Below, piece by piece: positions 16,769 through 29,568 of a DNA stretch of 58,478 nt. The DNA is from Bryobacteraceae bacterium (GTDB lineage Bacteria; Acidobacteriota; Terriglobia; Bryobacterales; Bryobacteraceae). The position numbers were made by a program, and so were the translations under genes. Where the stretch lies: contig JAICJH010000043.1 in the NCBI GenBank assembly GCA_025928545.1, positions 1 through 58,478 on the forward strand, given 5' to 3'. The first letter of the stretch is position 1. The number at the start of each line of letters is the position of its first letter. The notes under the pieces are model-generated. The model was not told where the DNA came from, did no database searches, and worked only from the letters and a program-made list of their open reading frames with translations.

Positions 16769-18217
16769 TCACAAGCGAAACAGCATCTCCAGGTATCCGA
16801 AGCGCCCGTCTTTGCCTGTTGCATAGATTTGCTTCATGACGGACAGGCCCTGGGCGTAGCCAAGATAGGCCGTCAATGTGGCGTGCCGATTAACGCGGTA
16901 TTCGATGCTCGTATCGTAGAGGTTTCCCAGGGCCCGCTGACCGGAAACCGCACGGCCGGTGTACCCGAAAGTCCACGGCTGGTACGCGCCGCCGCCCGAA
17001 TACCACAGGTCGCCGGGGTTCGTCAGGCGCAGCGAGTGAAACTCACTTGAAACGGTCGCTTTAGCGTGAGGTCGGAGGATCAAAGCACCAAATGCATCCT
17101 CCGAGTTCATCATGTTAAAAAAAGGAAAACGCGCATAAGGCCGCGGTGTCGGCAGGATCTGAAAAAATGTCCCGTGGTCGGAATCATTTGGATTTTCGTC
17201 GCCCGAGCCGAAGGTAAAGCCGCCGCGCAACCACGGTTTTATTTTTTGCAGGATTGCAGGCTGGAATCCGCCTTCCAGGTCGAACGCGTAGGAACGCTGC
17301 GTTTGGCTTCCCCAGTGCCCGGTCTGAAAAGCGGCCCACCCGAGAGCGTCGAAAGTCCCGCTCTTCGTCGCGACGACATGGAGCGTATGGCCTCCCCAGG
17401 TTTGTACATGGATGTTTGCTGTATCGACCTTTCTTGTGGCCAGCGGTCGGCTGTCGGTCTTCAGAATCCCGCGGAAGTCACCGTAATCGATCGCGAAAAT
17501 ACGGGTATCGGCCGAATGGCGGCCATGCCCCCAGTCTTTCGAATATGCCGCGTAAGCGAAGGCGATACGGTTCCAGCCCCAGCCGTCGGTCTGAAATACA
17601 CCGCGGGTTGGTGTGGCGGTAACGAGGGTGAAGTCGTTCGAACCGTGTGCCAGCGAAAACCGAAATCCGTCGAAGCTGCGGCCGACGTCCGAGAATCCAA
17701 ACGTCCCGATCAGACGCTGGCTGACCCGGTCTCGCTTTAACGTCGCCAATGACGAATTCTTCGGCGTCAGTTCTGAACCGTCGTTGAATTCGAAACGGCC
17801 CACCTGCAGAGTTTCCGACCCTGTTTTGTCGAAGTGGTAACGCGCGTAAAGTTGTTTGGCAAACGCCATCCCGGTGTTCCGGCGATTCGCATTTGCCGTG
17901 TAATAATTGGCGCCGAGTCCAAGCGCGCCCTGCGGCGCCGGGGCCGCGGCCGTTTCGGGCAGACCCAGCAGAAACGGGACTGCAATTTCCGCGTTCAGAT
18001 CGGTGGCGCCGCGCTTCTCCGAAAAATTCAGCCGCAGCAGATTGCCGGAATAAGCATAGCGATTCTGATATCCGCCGGCAGGCTCAAACCAGTCCCATAC
18101 GTAGGCACGCGCTCGCAAAGTTGCAGTAACAGTCACGTCGCCCAGAACGACCGCCCCGGCGGGCGTCTGGGCGCTTACCTGAATGATGGCGATCAGCCCG
18201 AGTAAAAGCTTTTTCAC
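16769..18217 (-). CDS. Alginate-export-family outer-membrane porin
   Basis: The product is 482 residues with a signal peptide (about 1-17) followed by a predicted beta barrel of amphipathic strands ending in aromatic-rich FGYLEMLFRL, whose last two residues are Arg-Leu. Features such as ARYHFDKTGSETLQVGRFEFNDGSE and SLRLTNPGDLWYSGGGAY resemble Alginate_exp-type porins. The GTG start has AAGG about 10 bases upstream. It lies 38 bp downstream of narK in the same direction and is probably the distal gene of the nitrate operon. If so, a role in passing nitrate or nitrite through the outer membrane is plausible but inferred. Confidence 0.72.
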   Translation of the reverse strand: MKKLLLGLIAIIQVSAQTPAGAVVLGDVTVTATLRARAYVWDWFEPAGGYQNRYAYSGNLLRLNFSEKRGATDLNAEIAVPFLLGLPETAAAPAPQGALGLGANYYTANANRRNTGMAFAKQLYARYHFDKTGSETLQVGRFEFNDGSELTPKNSSLATLKRDRVSQRLIGTFGFSDVGRSFDGFRFSLAHGSNDFTLVTATPTRGVFQTDGWGWNRIAFAYAAYSKDWGHGRHSADTRIFAIDYGDFRGILKTDSRPLATRKVDTANIHVQTWGGHTLHVVATKSGTFDALGWAAFQTGHWGSQTQRSYAFDLEGGFQPAILQKIKPWLRGGFTFGSGDENPNDSDHGTFFQILPTPRPYARFPFFNMMNSEDAFGALILRPHAKATVSSEFHSLRLTNPGDLWYSGGGAYQPWTFGYTGRAVSGQRALGNLYDTSIEYRVNRHATLTAYLGYAQGLSVMKQIYATGKDGRFGYLEMLFRL

Positions 18218-18255
18218 GTTGTCTTACCTTTGATCGTTAGCTGCGCCGTCTTGTG

Positions 18256-19614
18256 TCAGCGAACCGCCGCGACAGCTGCAGCCGACATAGCCGGTGCCTG
18301 CGCGTCCTGTGCGGCTGCCGGGGCCGGTTCCATCGCTGGCTCATGAGAGTACTTCAGTATCCAGACAAGCGAGAGCGAGAGCAGCCCGAGAAACACAAAA
18401 ACAATAAATCCGATGGAATACCCGGCAGCGCCCAGATTCCGAACCGCCATCCCGAGCACGAGAGGAATGACGAAACCGCCCAATGCTCCCAGTCCGCCCA
18501 CCCAGCCAGCCGCGCCACCCACCGCTTGCGGCACCGCCTGCGGCACCATTTTGAAAACCGCCGCGTTGCAGAGGCCCATGCCGAACGCGAGCAGCACGAT
18601 GCCCGGTACCGCCAGTTCGAACTGGTGCGCATCCACCATTACCAGCGCACCCATGATCATGATCACCAGCGACAGGACGGAAGTGTTCTCCCCGCCATCG
18701 CTCAGTTTGTCCGCAAGAATCCCGCCGCCCACTCTGACGAGCGACGTGAGAACGGAGAAAGTGCCGGTAAGCAATCCGGCGGTCATCGCGCTGACGCCGA
18801 AACCGGATTTCCAATAGGTTGGAAACCAGGCGGTAAGGGCCATGAAGCCGCCAAACGTCGTGAAGTAAATACACACCAGAGCCCATGTACGCCACACGCG
18901 CGCCGAGACGCGGAGACTGTCGGAGAGGCTGCGGGCGGGAAACAGGAATTGTCCATGTTCCTGAGCGATCCTTTTCGCTTCATCGGGAGCCACATTTTGC
19001 GCGCGTAACTGGAAGTACCACGCGTTCCGCCCAAGCAACGCATAAAGTATTGTGCCGACGATCAACATGGCGGTCCAGACCAGATAGGAACCAGCCAGGC
19101 CCAGTGTTGCCAGTGCCACCGGCAGAACGAACGAGAAGATACCAGGCGCGAGATTTCCCACACCACCAAAAATCGCCAGCGCCGCTCCCTGCTTGTTGCG
19201 CGGATACCAGTACGATACCTGGGCAACACCGACCGAGAACGCTGCAATCCCGCAGCCGCATAGCAGCGCCAGCACCAGCAACAGCGGATACATCGAGGCC
19301 GTCAGGCGCTCGGGATACAGAAAATTCACGACACCCCAAAGTCCGGCCATTCCCACTATCGACAGCGAGAGCAAGACAAGCAGTGGCTTCCGTCCACCCG
19401 TGGTATCCACCCAGGCCGAAAACGGGATGCGCAGGAGTCCGCCGGTTAACGACGGGACGGCCACAAGGCAGGCGACCGCCAGTGGACTCAGATGCATGAC
19501 CGCCTGAAATCGGCTGGCGGTTGTACCGAACAGGGCAACAGCCGCGAAGCCGATGAAGAATCCCAGCGTAGCGCCGAACAGTCCCTGTGCCGGCGTTCCT
19601 TTCATCTCTTTCAT
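18256..19614 (-). CDS. narK: NarK-type nitrate/nitrite transporter (MFS)
   Basis: This 452-residue, 12-helix major facilitator imports nitrate and/or exports nitrite. It shows LRIPFSAWVDTTGGRKPLL between helices 2 and 3, GVGNLAPGIFSFVLP and the second glycine-rich signature GAAGWVGGLGALGGFVIPL, matching NarK nitrate-signature regions. The frame is open to 19869, but the real start is the ATG at 19614. It overlaps the narI stop (ATGA) and has AGGAG 7 bases upstream. With a cytoplasm-facing NarG, a transporter is needed to supply nitrate. Confidence 0.92.
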   Translation of the reverse strand: MKEMKGTPAQGLFGATLGFFIGFAAVALFGTTASRFQAVMHLSPLAVACLVAVPSLTGGLLRIPFSAWVDTTGGRKPLLVLLSLSIVGMAGLWGVVNFLYPERLTASMYPLLLVLALLCGCGIAAFSVGVAQVSYWYPRNKQGAALAIFGGVGNLAPGIFSFVLPVALATLGLAGSYLVWTAMLIVGTILYALLGRNAWYFQLRAQNVAPDEAKRIAQEHGQFLFPARSLSDSLRVSARVWRTWALVCIYFTTFGGFMALTAWFPTYWKSGFGVSAMTAGLLTGTFSVLTSLVRVGGGILADKLSDGGENTSVLSLVIMIMGALVMVDAHQFELAVPGIVLLAFGMGLCNAAVFKMVPQAVPQAVGGAAGWVGGLGALGGFVIPLVLGMAVRNLGAAGYSIGFIVFVFLGLLSLSLVWILKYSHEPAMEPAPAAAQDAQAPAMSAAAVAAVR

Positions 19615-20312
19615 GACACACTCCTTTGCGCTTTTCCGTGCCACCTTGTTACCTGCGTCTTGCGCCAAAGATACGGATTGGGCACCACCAGAACATGAAC
19701 CAGACGCGTAAACGGGAAAAAGCCGATTACCGTGTACGCATTGATGATGTGCAGCTTGACCAGCCACGGCATCGATGCCACCAGTTCCACCTGCGGATGC
19801 AACTTCATCAGCGACCAGAAATAGGGCGCGGCAATCGTCGCGAACCAGGAAGTTCCCCAGGGATACCAAAGTGCTATCGCGACTCCGCTCACCACCTGGT
19901 AAAGCAACATCGCGTAAAGCAGCCAGTCGCTCGTGCTGGTGACCCGATTCACCTTAGGTACGGTGATTCGCCGTATGATGGATGCCACCAGGCCGACCAG
20001 CGTCATCAGCCCGAAGATCAGGCCCGTCACTTCCAGAATGAATAATCGCAGTGGATTACTGTTCCACAACAACACCTGGCGCGGGATCAGAAATGCAATG
20101 AAATGGCCGGCCAAAACGGTCAGGATGCCGTAGTGGAACGGCACCACCGCCCAGAAATGCAGGCGGTTTTCCAGAAACTGCGAAGAGAGGCTGGAATAGG
20201 TGAAGCTTCGCGTGCGGTAACGCTGGATGGTTACCAGAAAGAACACGAAGAACGCGACATAAGGCAGAACGCCAAACACAAGCGGATTCAGATATGCCCA
20301 GATGGTCGACAT
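19611..20312 (-). CDS. narI: Respiratory nitrate reductase gamma subunit
   Basis: NarI is the diheme b membrane subunit that oxidises quinol and passes electrons to NarH. Five hydrophobic helices are visible in 233 residues. The four axial histidines are at 60, 70, 188 and 206. That closely follows the 56/66/187/205 spacing of E. coli NarI, so both haems should be bound. It starts 3 bases after the narJ stop and overlaps narK by 4 bases. Confidence 0.95.
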   Translation of the reverse strand: MSTIWAYLNPLVFGVLPYVAFFVFFLVTIQRYRTRSFTYSSLSSQFLENRLHFWAVVPFHYGILTVLAGHFIAFLIPRQVLLWNSNPLRLFILEVTGLIFGLMTLVGLVASIIRRITVPKVNRVTSTSDWLLYAMLLYQVVSGVAIALWYPWGTSWFATIAAPYFWSLMKLHPQVELVASMPWLVKLHIINAYTVIGFFPFTRLVHVLVVPNPYLWRKTQVTRWHGKAQRSVS

Positions 20313-20314
20313 GT

Positions 20315-20827
20315 TTACCTGTCCTCCCCGACAAGCACGGGCAATTCAACTTTCAGCACTGGAATCTCAGCCTTCGCCGGTAATGCTTCCCTGACTGCTG
20401 CAACGATGGCTGCGAAAGGCGTTTGCTTTTGCTGCACCGCGGCCAGCAGTTTGGCCACGGCGGGCGCGGTAAACTCGCGGGCGAACTTTTCCGCGGCACC
20501 GTCGTCCATGCGTGCCAGCAGTTTCAGAGTGTGAGTCATATGGTCGGGAAGCTCCGTCGATTCCGCCACGCCGTAGCGCCGCAGTTCCACGCGCATCCGA
20601 ACCAGAAACTCGCCGCGTTCGTATTGCTCGCCATAAAGGTGCCAGCCAAGGTCGAGCGCGGTGGCCGGATTCCAGTCGAATGTCGCGATGAACGCTTCCT
20701 GGATTCCGGAAGTCGTCAGCTTCTCCATCTCGGCGGCAAATTCATGTAAGCCGGCCTCGCGGCAATAGCGAACGTACGAAGTGTCGGGATACTCGAACAG
20801 CCTTGCCAGCTTGTCGTATTTGGTCAT
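20315..20827 (-). CDS. narJ: Nitrate reductase assembly chaperone
   Basis: NarJ binds apo-NarG and helps insert the molybdenum cofactor before membrane attachment. It is a helical protein of 170 residues with FEYPD, YTATFDWNPATALDLGWHLYGEQYERG-like segment (here IATFDWNP, then LGWHLYGEQYERGEFL), and ELPDHMTHTL. The ATG at 20827 overlaps the narH stop (TGATG). A GTG one codon earlier also overlaps it. Confidence 0.93.
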   Translation of the reverse strand: MTKYDKLARLFEYPDTSYVRYCREAGLHEFAAEMEKLTTSGIQEAFIATFDWNPATALDLGWHLYGEQYERGEFLVRMRVELRRYGVAESTELPDHMTHTLKLLARMDDGAAEKFAREFTAPAVAKLLAAVQQKQTPFAAIVAAVREALPAKAEIPVLKVELPVLVGEDR

Positions 20828-22317
20828 CACATTCCCCTGAGCGGTCCGTGGAGAAATCCGAACCCGGCTTCCTGTTTATGCTCCATCGGGTCTTCCATCA
20901 TTTCGATTGCTTCTTCCCGATGCATCGGCGGAATTACAAAGCGCTGCTCGAACGTGCAGAGCGACGTGAGCTGGTAGATAGCTTCCGCTTCATCCCTGGT
21001 GCAGTCGGCTGCGGCAAGCATTCGGTCCGCCATCTCAGGGGTGACATCGCCTACGGTCAGCGAGCGTCGGTACCAGCGCACAGCTTTCTGTTTGCGCAGT
21101 GCATACCGGACGATATCTTCATGGCCCCCGCCGAAAAGGCTGGCCATGAACTTCATCGGCACGCGCGCCTCGTCGATGTCGTGGAACAGATTATCCGACA
21201 CGTTCGTCAGATTCGCCCCCTGACGTTCCGACATGACAGGAGCCATGGGCGGTACGTAGAACAGCATCGGCATCGTGCGGTATTCAATATGCGGAGGCAG
21301 CGCGATCTTCCAGACCTTGACGAACTGGTACACGGGCGACCGCTGAGCCGATTCAATCACGGAATCGTGGATGCCGTTCCTTCGGGCTGCCGCAATTACT
21401 TCCGGATCGTTCGGGTCGAGAATCAAAGAACGCTGCCCTTCCACGAGTTGATCGGCGGGCAGTTTGGCGACTTCTTCAATCCGGGACGCGTCGTAGAGCA
21501 CCACTCCCAGATATCGAATCCGTCCGACACACGAGTGGAAGCATGCCGGGGCCTGACCGGTTTCCAGACGCGGGTAGCACAGGATGCACTTTTCGCTCTT
21601 GCCCGAGCTCCAGTTGTAATAAACCTTCTTGTATGGGCAGGCCGAGACGCATGCGCGCCACCCGCGGCAGCGATTCTGATCCACCAGCACGATGCCGTCT
21701 TCGCCCCGTTTATACAACGCTCCGGAAGGACACGACGCAACACAGGAAGGATTCAGGCAGTGGTTGCAGATGCGCGGGAAGTAGAACATGACCAGTTCCT
21801 CTACCGCGAAAAGCTGCTGCCTCGCCTCCGGCGTAAGACTCTCCAGATTCGGATCGTTTTTCGCATATACCGGCGAGCCGCCCAGATCGTCGTCCCAGTT
21901 GGGTCCGGACTGAATCTGGATTAACTCGCCCGTCACCATCGAGATTGGCTTCGCCACCGGCTGATCGTTGCCCGGAGGCGCGTTGAACAGTTCCTGGTAA
22001 TCGTAGGTCCATGGCTCGTAGTAATCGTCCATGGTCGGCATGTGGGGATTGTGGAAGATATTGAAAACGGTCTGGCTCTTGCTCGTGGATTTGAGGCGCA
22101 GTTTGCCGTCGACCAGTTCCCAGCCGCCGTCGTACTTTTCCTGATCTTCCCAGGCTGTGGGAAAGCCCGTGCCGGGCTTGGTCTCCACGTTGTTCCACCA
22201 CATGTAATCGGCGCCTTTGCGATCCGTCCAGATATTCTTGCAGGCAATGCTGCAGGTATGGCACCCGATGCATTTATCCAGGTGAAACACCATTGCGACT
22301 TGTGAGCGTACGTCCAT
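20827..22317 (-). CDS. narH: Respiratory nitrate reductase beta subunit
   Basis: NarH carries the electron-transfer iron-sulphur clusters between NarI and NarG. The first cluster set is CIGCHTCSIAC (Cys16, 19, 22, 26), at the same positions as E. coli NarH. CNHCLNPSCVASCP, then CRGWRACVSACPYKK follow, where Trp replaces one Cys of a cluster, as expected for the [3Fe-4S] site, then CILCYPRLETGQAPAC. The length of 496 residues is normal. It starts 13 bp after narG with AGGAG 6 bases upstream of its ATG. Confidence 0.96.
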   Translation of the reverse strand: MDVRSQVAMVFHLDKCIGCHTCSIACKNIWTDRKGADYMWWNNVETKPGTGFPTAWEDQEKYDGGWELVDGKLRLKSTSKSQTVFNIFHNPHMPTMDDYYEPWTYDYQELFNAPPGNDQPVAKPISMVTGELIQIQSGPNWDDDLGGSPVYAKNDPNLESLTPEARQQLFAVEELVMFYFPRICNHCLNPSCVASCPSGALYKRGEDGIVLVDQNRCRGWRACVSACPYKKVYYNWSSGKSEKCILCYPRLETGQAPACFHSCVGRIRYLGVVLYDASRIEEVAKLPADQLVEGQRSLILDPNDPEVIAAARRNGIHDSVIESAQRSPVYQFVKVWKIALPPHIEYRTMPMLFYVPPMAPVMSERQGANLTNVSDNLFHDIDEARVPMKFMASLFGGGHEDIVRYALRKQKAVRWYRRSLTVGDVTPEMADRMLAAADCTRDEAEAIYQLTSLCTFEQRFVIPPMHREEAIEMMEDPMEHKQEAGFGFLHGPLRGM

Positions 22318-22330
22318 TGTGTTCTCCTGT

Positions 22331-25977
<3,647 letters not shown>

Positions 25978-25981
<4 letters not shown>

Positions 25982-26865
25982 TGCCGGCCCCTCTCTCTCC
26001 CGGCCACCAGAGGCCGCCGTACCGCGACAAACCGCTTATTCCAGAAAAAATTCATCGACACCAGCGCCATCAGACAACCGCCGAAACCAAGCAGGAAAAA
26101 GATCCGGCTGCCGTTTGTCGGTGCTGCATCTTTCGTCTCCGACACCGATTCCAGATACGCTGTCAGCGCCAGAATCTCTTCAGGTTGCAGCGCGCGGGTC
26201 TTGTAGACCGATTGCATGGTGGGCGTCGCCGGAGCGGTGAGCCATCCGGTGACTGCTCTTCTGCCACCCAGACGCTTGAATTCGTGCGTGAGGTCCGGCC
26301 CCAGCGAGCCGCCACCGAGCATGGGAAGGCCACTGAAGGCATGGCAGGAAATGCAAGGAGATCCTCCGTTTGCCAAAGTCCTGGTGCCCAGAACGATTTC
26401 GCGGCCCATCGCGATGTCGGCAGGCTTGAATGAAGGCTCGGGGGGCGCTGGAACGGTCCCTGCCTGAGGAGACGCGCCGGCCGGCTTTGACTGCGCGTCG
26501 ATCCAATCCAAAAGCTCCCCCGCTTTCGCACGATCCAGACCGGCAACGGCAGGCATAACCATGCCGTTCGATTCTTCCAGAATTTTCTTCCCATAGGCCC
26601 CGCCGGAATCGAGAGCCGCCTGCGGGTTCTCCATAAAAGCCAGCAGCCATTTGCGGTCTTTTCGCTGGAGCACGCCCTGAAGGTCCGGTCCGACGAGCCG
26701 CCCACCGCCAATCGAATGACAGGCTCCACAATTTTGCTGGAAGAACGCGGCGGTGTCCTGTCCAAACCCGGCGGGTACGCATATCAGGGCTCCCCAGAAA
26801 CAGAGGCGTCCGATACGGGGGAGTATCTTTATCGTTTTCGATTTGACCTGCGTCATATTGCGCAT
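25978..26865 (-). CDS. Membrane-anchored diheme cytochrome c, NarC-like first gene of the nar operon
   Basis: The product is 295 residues with a signal or anchor at about 17-34. It has two class I cytochrome c units, CGACH (Cys46-His50) and CISCH (Cys171-His175), and a C-terminal membrane helix (about 256-275). The haem domains should lie in the periplasm. In Thermus thermophilus the nar operon also begins with a diheme cytochrome, NarC, that associates with NarGHI. Functional equivalence here is inferred from order and layout. The start ATG (26865) lacks a ribosome site, and the start region is partly duplicated upstream. Met4 (26856) is an alternative. Confidence 0.88.
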
Positions 26866-26896
26866 AGTTCTGCGTCATTTCGCATAAGCGAACAGC

Positions 26897-26920
26897 CTTA
26901 TATCCTGATTTATTGAAATC
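26897..26920 (-). promoter_or_regulatory. Candidate promoter/operator of the nar operon
   Basis: On the minus strand a -10-like TATAAG lies at 26902-26897, 31 bases before the cytochrome start codon. Just upstream is a perfect inverted repeat, GATTT (26907-26911), spacer ATTG, AAATC (26916-26920). The 5-4-5 layout equals that of FNR-type sites, but the half-sites are not the FNR TTGAT/ATCAA. The position close to the -10 would favour a repressor or an alternative -10. This is weak evidence. Confidence 0.3.
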
Positions 26921-27002
26921 CGAACGACTCTGTGCAATCGCATACCCAGGAATACAGCGATTCGCAGACCGGAGCAGTGACAAAAGTCACTCCATGGAAA
27001 AG

Positions 27003-27058
27003 TCTTATCGGCGCACCCGGCGTGCATCGGCGGCCGTTTCTGGTTTTTCCCCTGACTC
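27003..27058 (+). repeat. Intergenic repeat, copy C (diverged)
   Basis: It starts TCTTATCGGCGCACCCGGCG, then TGCATCGGCGGCCGTTTCTG and GTTTTTCCCCTGACTC. It has the same frame as copies A and D with several substitutions. It lies between two divergent genes, unlike the others, and ends 21 bp before the potassium-channel start. Confidence 0.75.
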
Positions 27059-27064
27059 CGGGCC

Positions 27065-27070
27065 TATACT
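27065..27070 (+). promoter_or_regulatory. -10 element of the potassium-channel gene (leaderless transcript likely)
   Basis: TATACT ends 9 bases before the ATG at 27080. Transcription would start about 2-5 bases before the start codon, and no ribosome site is present, so the mRNA is probably leaderless. No good -35 element is seen at 16-18 bp. Confidence 0.4.
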
Positions 27071-27079
27071 GAATACGCG

Positions 27080-28099
27080 ATGGATCGCCCACTGGCACGC
27101 CGCGTTACTCTCATCGCGGCGCTGATCGTTCTCACCCTCCTCGCCGGAACCCTGGGCTTCCGGATCATTGAAGGTTATTCGCTCTTCGATGCGTTCTACA
27201 TGGCCCTCATCACCATCGCCACGGTCGGTTACCAGGAAATACATCCGCTGAGCCACGCCGGAAGAATCTTCAATTCTTTCCTCATTCTTTTCGGCGTCAC
27301 AGCCATGTTTTTCGCGGTGGGCGCGATGACGCAGACCATCATCGAACTACAGCTTCAGGATCGCTACGGAAAGCGCAGAATAAAGCGGACCATTATGCAG
27401 ATGAAAGACCACTACATTGTTTGCGGCTTCGGGCGCGTCGGCCGCAACGCCTCCTTTGAGCTTCAGCGCGCCGGTGTCCCTTTCCTGGTCATCGACCGTA
27501 ACGAGGAGCGGGTGGCGCGCGCAATCCAGGCCGGAATGCCGACCCTGACCGCCGATGCGATGCGCGACGAAACCCTGCGCGAAGCCGGGGTGCTTCGGGC
27601 GCGCGGCCTGATTGCCGCCCTCGCCACCGACGCGGAGAATGTCTTCGTAATACTTTCGGCCAGGACTCTGAATCCGCAGTTGACCATCGTCACGCGCGCT
27701 TCCGAAGAAGACGCGGAACAGAAGCTCCGCAGAGCCGGAGCGGATACCGTTCTGTCACCCTACAGCATCGCCGGACATCGTCTGGCTCAGGCGCTCGTCC
27801 GGCCGCACGTCGTGCAGTTAATCGATTTCGCCGGGCGCACGATGGGACTCGACGTCACAACGGAACAGCTGCGTGTGACTGCGGAATCGAAATTTGCCGG
27901 CCGGGATCTGGAAGAAGCCATCAAACGGGTACCCTCGGTCGTCGTGCTGGCGCTGAACCAGTCCGATGGCACGATGATTTTCAACCCGTCACGGGAAACG
28001 AAGATCGCCGCCGGAAATATTCTCGTGGTGATGGGCGAGCAGTCCGGCCTGCGGGCGCTCGAAAGCCTTCTTACGGGAGGGGCTGCGGCGACTGCATGA
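27080..28099 (+). CDS. Potassium channel with RCK (TrkA-N/TrkA-C) domains
   Basis: The product is 339 residues. Two membrane helices (about 9-28 and 65-86) flank a pore loop with filter ITIATVGYQE. A cytosolic Rossmann TrkA-N domain starts at IVCGFGRVGRNASFELQ (GxGxxG), with acidic end VIDRN, and a TrkA-C domain (about 245-330) closes it. This is the MthK/Kch-like layout for ligand-gated K+ flux. The filter has Gln where most channels have Gly-Asp after GY, so selectivity could be altered. Confidence 0.9.
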   Translation: MDRPLARRVTLIAALIVLTLLAGTLGFRIIEGYSLFDAFYMALITIATVGYQEIHPLSHAGRIFNSFLILFGVTAMFFAVGAMTQTIIELQLQDRYGKRRIKRTIMQMKDHYIVCGFGRVGRNASFELQRAGVPFLVIDRNEERVARAIQAGMPTLTADAMRDETLREAGVLRARGLIAALATDAENVFVILSARTLNPQLTIVTRASEEDAEQKLRRAGADTVLSPYSIAGHRLAQALVRPHVVQLIDFAGRTMGLDVTTEQLRVTAESKFAGRDLEEAIKRVPSVVVLALNQSDGTMIFNPSRETKIAAGNILVVMGEQSGLRALESLLTGGAAATA

Positions 28100-28130
28100 A
28101 TGTGCAGGAAGCCGCCAACACCTCACGGTA

Positions 28131-29399
28131 TCAGTATCCCTTCGTAGTAATCCAGAAGCTCTCTTCCCATGACCCGCCCGGCGGAATCGTCTGGAGCTCC
28201 TTATAGGTACCCTTCTGCGCCAGATTCAACGCATTCGTAATACCGGCCATCGGCTCGAACGCGATGAAGCCTTTCATCGTTGACGGAGTTGCGCCGGCAG
28301 CCAATGGAACCGCCGGAGGAGCGATCTTCACACCTTGCGCTGGATCTATCGGGAAAGGGCCGGACGGCGTCGGAGGAGCAGCCAGTCCGCCACCACGACC
28401 GCCGCCACCTGGACCACCTGGACCACCGCGGCCGCCTCCCGAACCACCACGGCCACCGCCACCAAACCCACCGCCGCCGCCCGCGCCGAGCGGCGTGGAC
28501 CACAGCAGCACAGTCTTGAACTTCGGGCCCAGCGTCTCATCCAGTTCTTTGCCGTTGTATTGAAGCCGCATCGTCGCGCGGCCGTTCGCGTCGCGCACCA
28601 GGTCGGTGAACACATCGTCGATCAGCGCATAGTTCTTCAGGTGGATCGCGGTCCGGTCTTTATCCGCATTGAAGAAATTCTCGATTGGCTGCGTTTCTCC
28701 GGTCGGCAGGCGCTGCGGGATCTCGATCCAGTGCGTCTTTGCATCCACCGACACAGTCCAGTCGTCGCGGTTGCCGTCGGGAAGTTCATAAATAGGATGG
28801 AAACCGATCACCGCCGGCATGGGCTGTGTACTCAGGTTGTCCAGACGCGTGTGTACCTCAAGCGTGCCGTCCGACACGCGATAAGTCAGTGTGATGGTAT
28901 GAGCGAACGGGAACTGCTTGATGAATTCCGGAATCTTGTAGAAATCGAGCTTGCAGGTGACCCACGCGCTTTTCCCGTCCGCCTTGAACTCAACCAGCTG
29001 CCAGGCCTTGCTGCCATTGACATACCCCGTGCCCGGAATCGGGCCGCGCACATTGCCGAGCCCCAGATCGAAATCGTACTTCTTCCCGTTGGCGTAGAAG
29101 CCCGTCTCATCCAGCCGGTTGGCAAACGGCGCGAGCAGCGGCATTCCGTTAAGCCCGGAATTGGCCACGAAAGCCTCCAGTGTCGCGGACGTGCGCACCA
29201 GATTCTGTCCATTGACCTGGATCTTCCACGCCTTACCCAGACTCGCCACAACCTCGACATTCATCTTCGCCGTGTTGTCCGCCAGTGCGATGACGTCGCC
29301 GTCCTGTTTCGCCGTGTAGCGCTGTGCGGCCGCCGGCAGCGCCGTGATGCACAGCAACGCAGCCGCCAACGGGAATGTGAGAAATTGTTTACGTGTCAT
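28131..29399 (-). CDS. Exported aldose-1-epimerase-like protein with glycine-rich insert
   Basis: The product is 422 residues with a signal peptide (MTRKQFLTFPLAAALL, ending around AAAQ). The galactose-mutarotase-like fold shows LLAPFANRLDE, the catalytic-type His in IGFHPIYELP, DDVFTDLVRD and a Glu in GFIAFEPMAGITNAL. Both expected catalytic residues seem present. A long GGGGRGG-type tract (DNA about 28376-28490) separates the strand VLLWSTPLG from the domain's last part. The frame opens at 29510. The ATG at 29399 is chosen because it begins the signal peptide and GGAGG lies 5 bases before it. Confidence 0.8.
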   Translation of the reverse strand: MTRKQFLTFPLAAALLCITALPAAAQRYTAKQDGDVIALADNTAKMNVEVVASLGKAWKIQVNGQNLVRTSATLEAFVANSGLNGMPLLAPFANRLDETGFYANGKKYDFDLGLGNVRGPIPGTGYVNGSKAWQLVEFKADGKSAWVTCKLDFYKIPEFIKQFPFAHTITLTYRVSDGTLEVHTRLDNLSTQPMPAVIGFHPIYELPDGNRDDWTVSVDAKTHWIEIPQRLPTGETQPIENFFNADKDRTAIHLKNYALIDDVFTDLVRDANGRATMRLQYNGKELDETLGPKFKTVLLWSTPLGAGGGGGFGGGGRGGSGGGRGGPGGPGGGGRGGGLAAPPTPSGPFPIDPAQGVKIAPPAVPLAAGATPSTMKGFIAFEPMAGITNALNLAQKGTYKELQTIPPGGSWEESFWITTKGY

Positions 29400-29494
29400 G
29401 GGCCCCTCCGCGCGATTGTACCAAACCACGGAGAATCCGATTGCTACCACTGTGTCGCTACCCGATCGGCGATCAGGGGACCTGAAAACAGGGG

Positions 29495-29552
29495 TCTTAT
29501 CGGCGTGCATCGGCGTGAATCGGCGGCTATTGGGTTTTTCTCGAACCTGTCG
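29495..29552 (+). repeat. Intergenic repeat, copy D (fullest copy)
   Basis: It reads TCTTATCGGCGTGCATCGGC, then GTGAATCGGCGGCTATTGGG and TTTTTCTCGAACCTGTCGC. It ends 16 bp beyond the stop codon of the minus-strand Ku gene, as copies A and B sit beside minus-strand stops. Confidence 0.85.
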
Positions 29553-29568
29553 CCGACACCCAAACTAC

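Noticed and set aside
26907..26920. FNR box upstream of the nar operon
   Set aside because: Spacing fits, but the half-sites GATTT/AAATC differ from TTGAT/ATCAA and the position is unusual. Kept only as a weak operator candidate.
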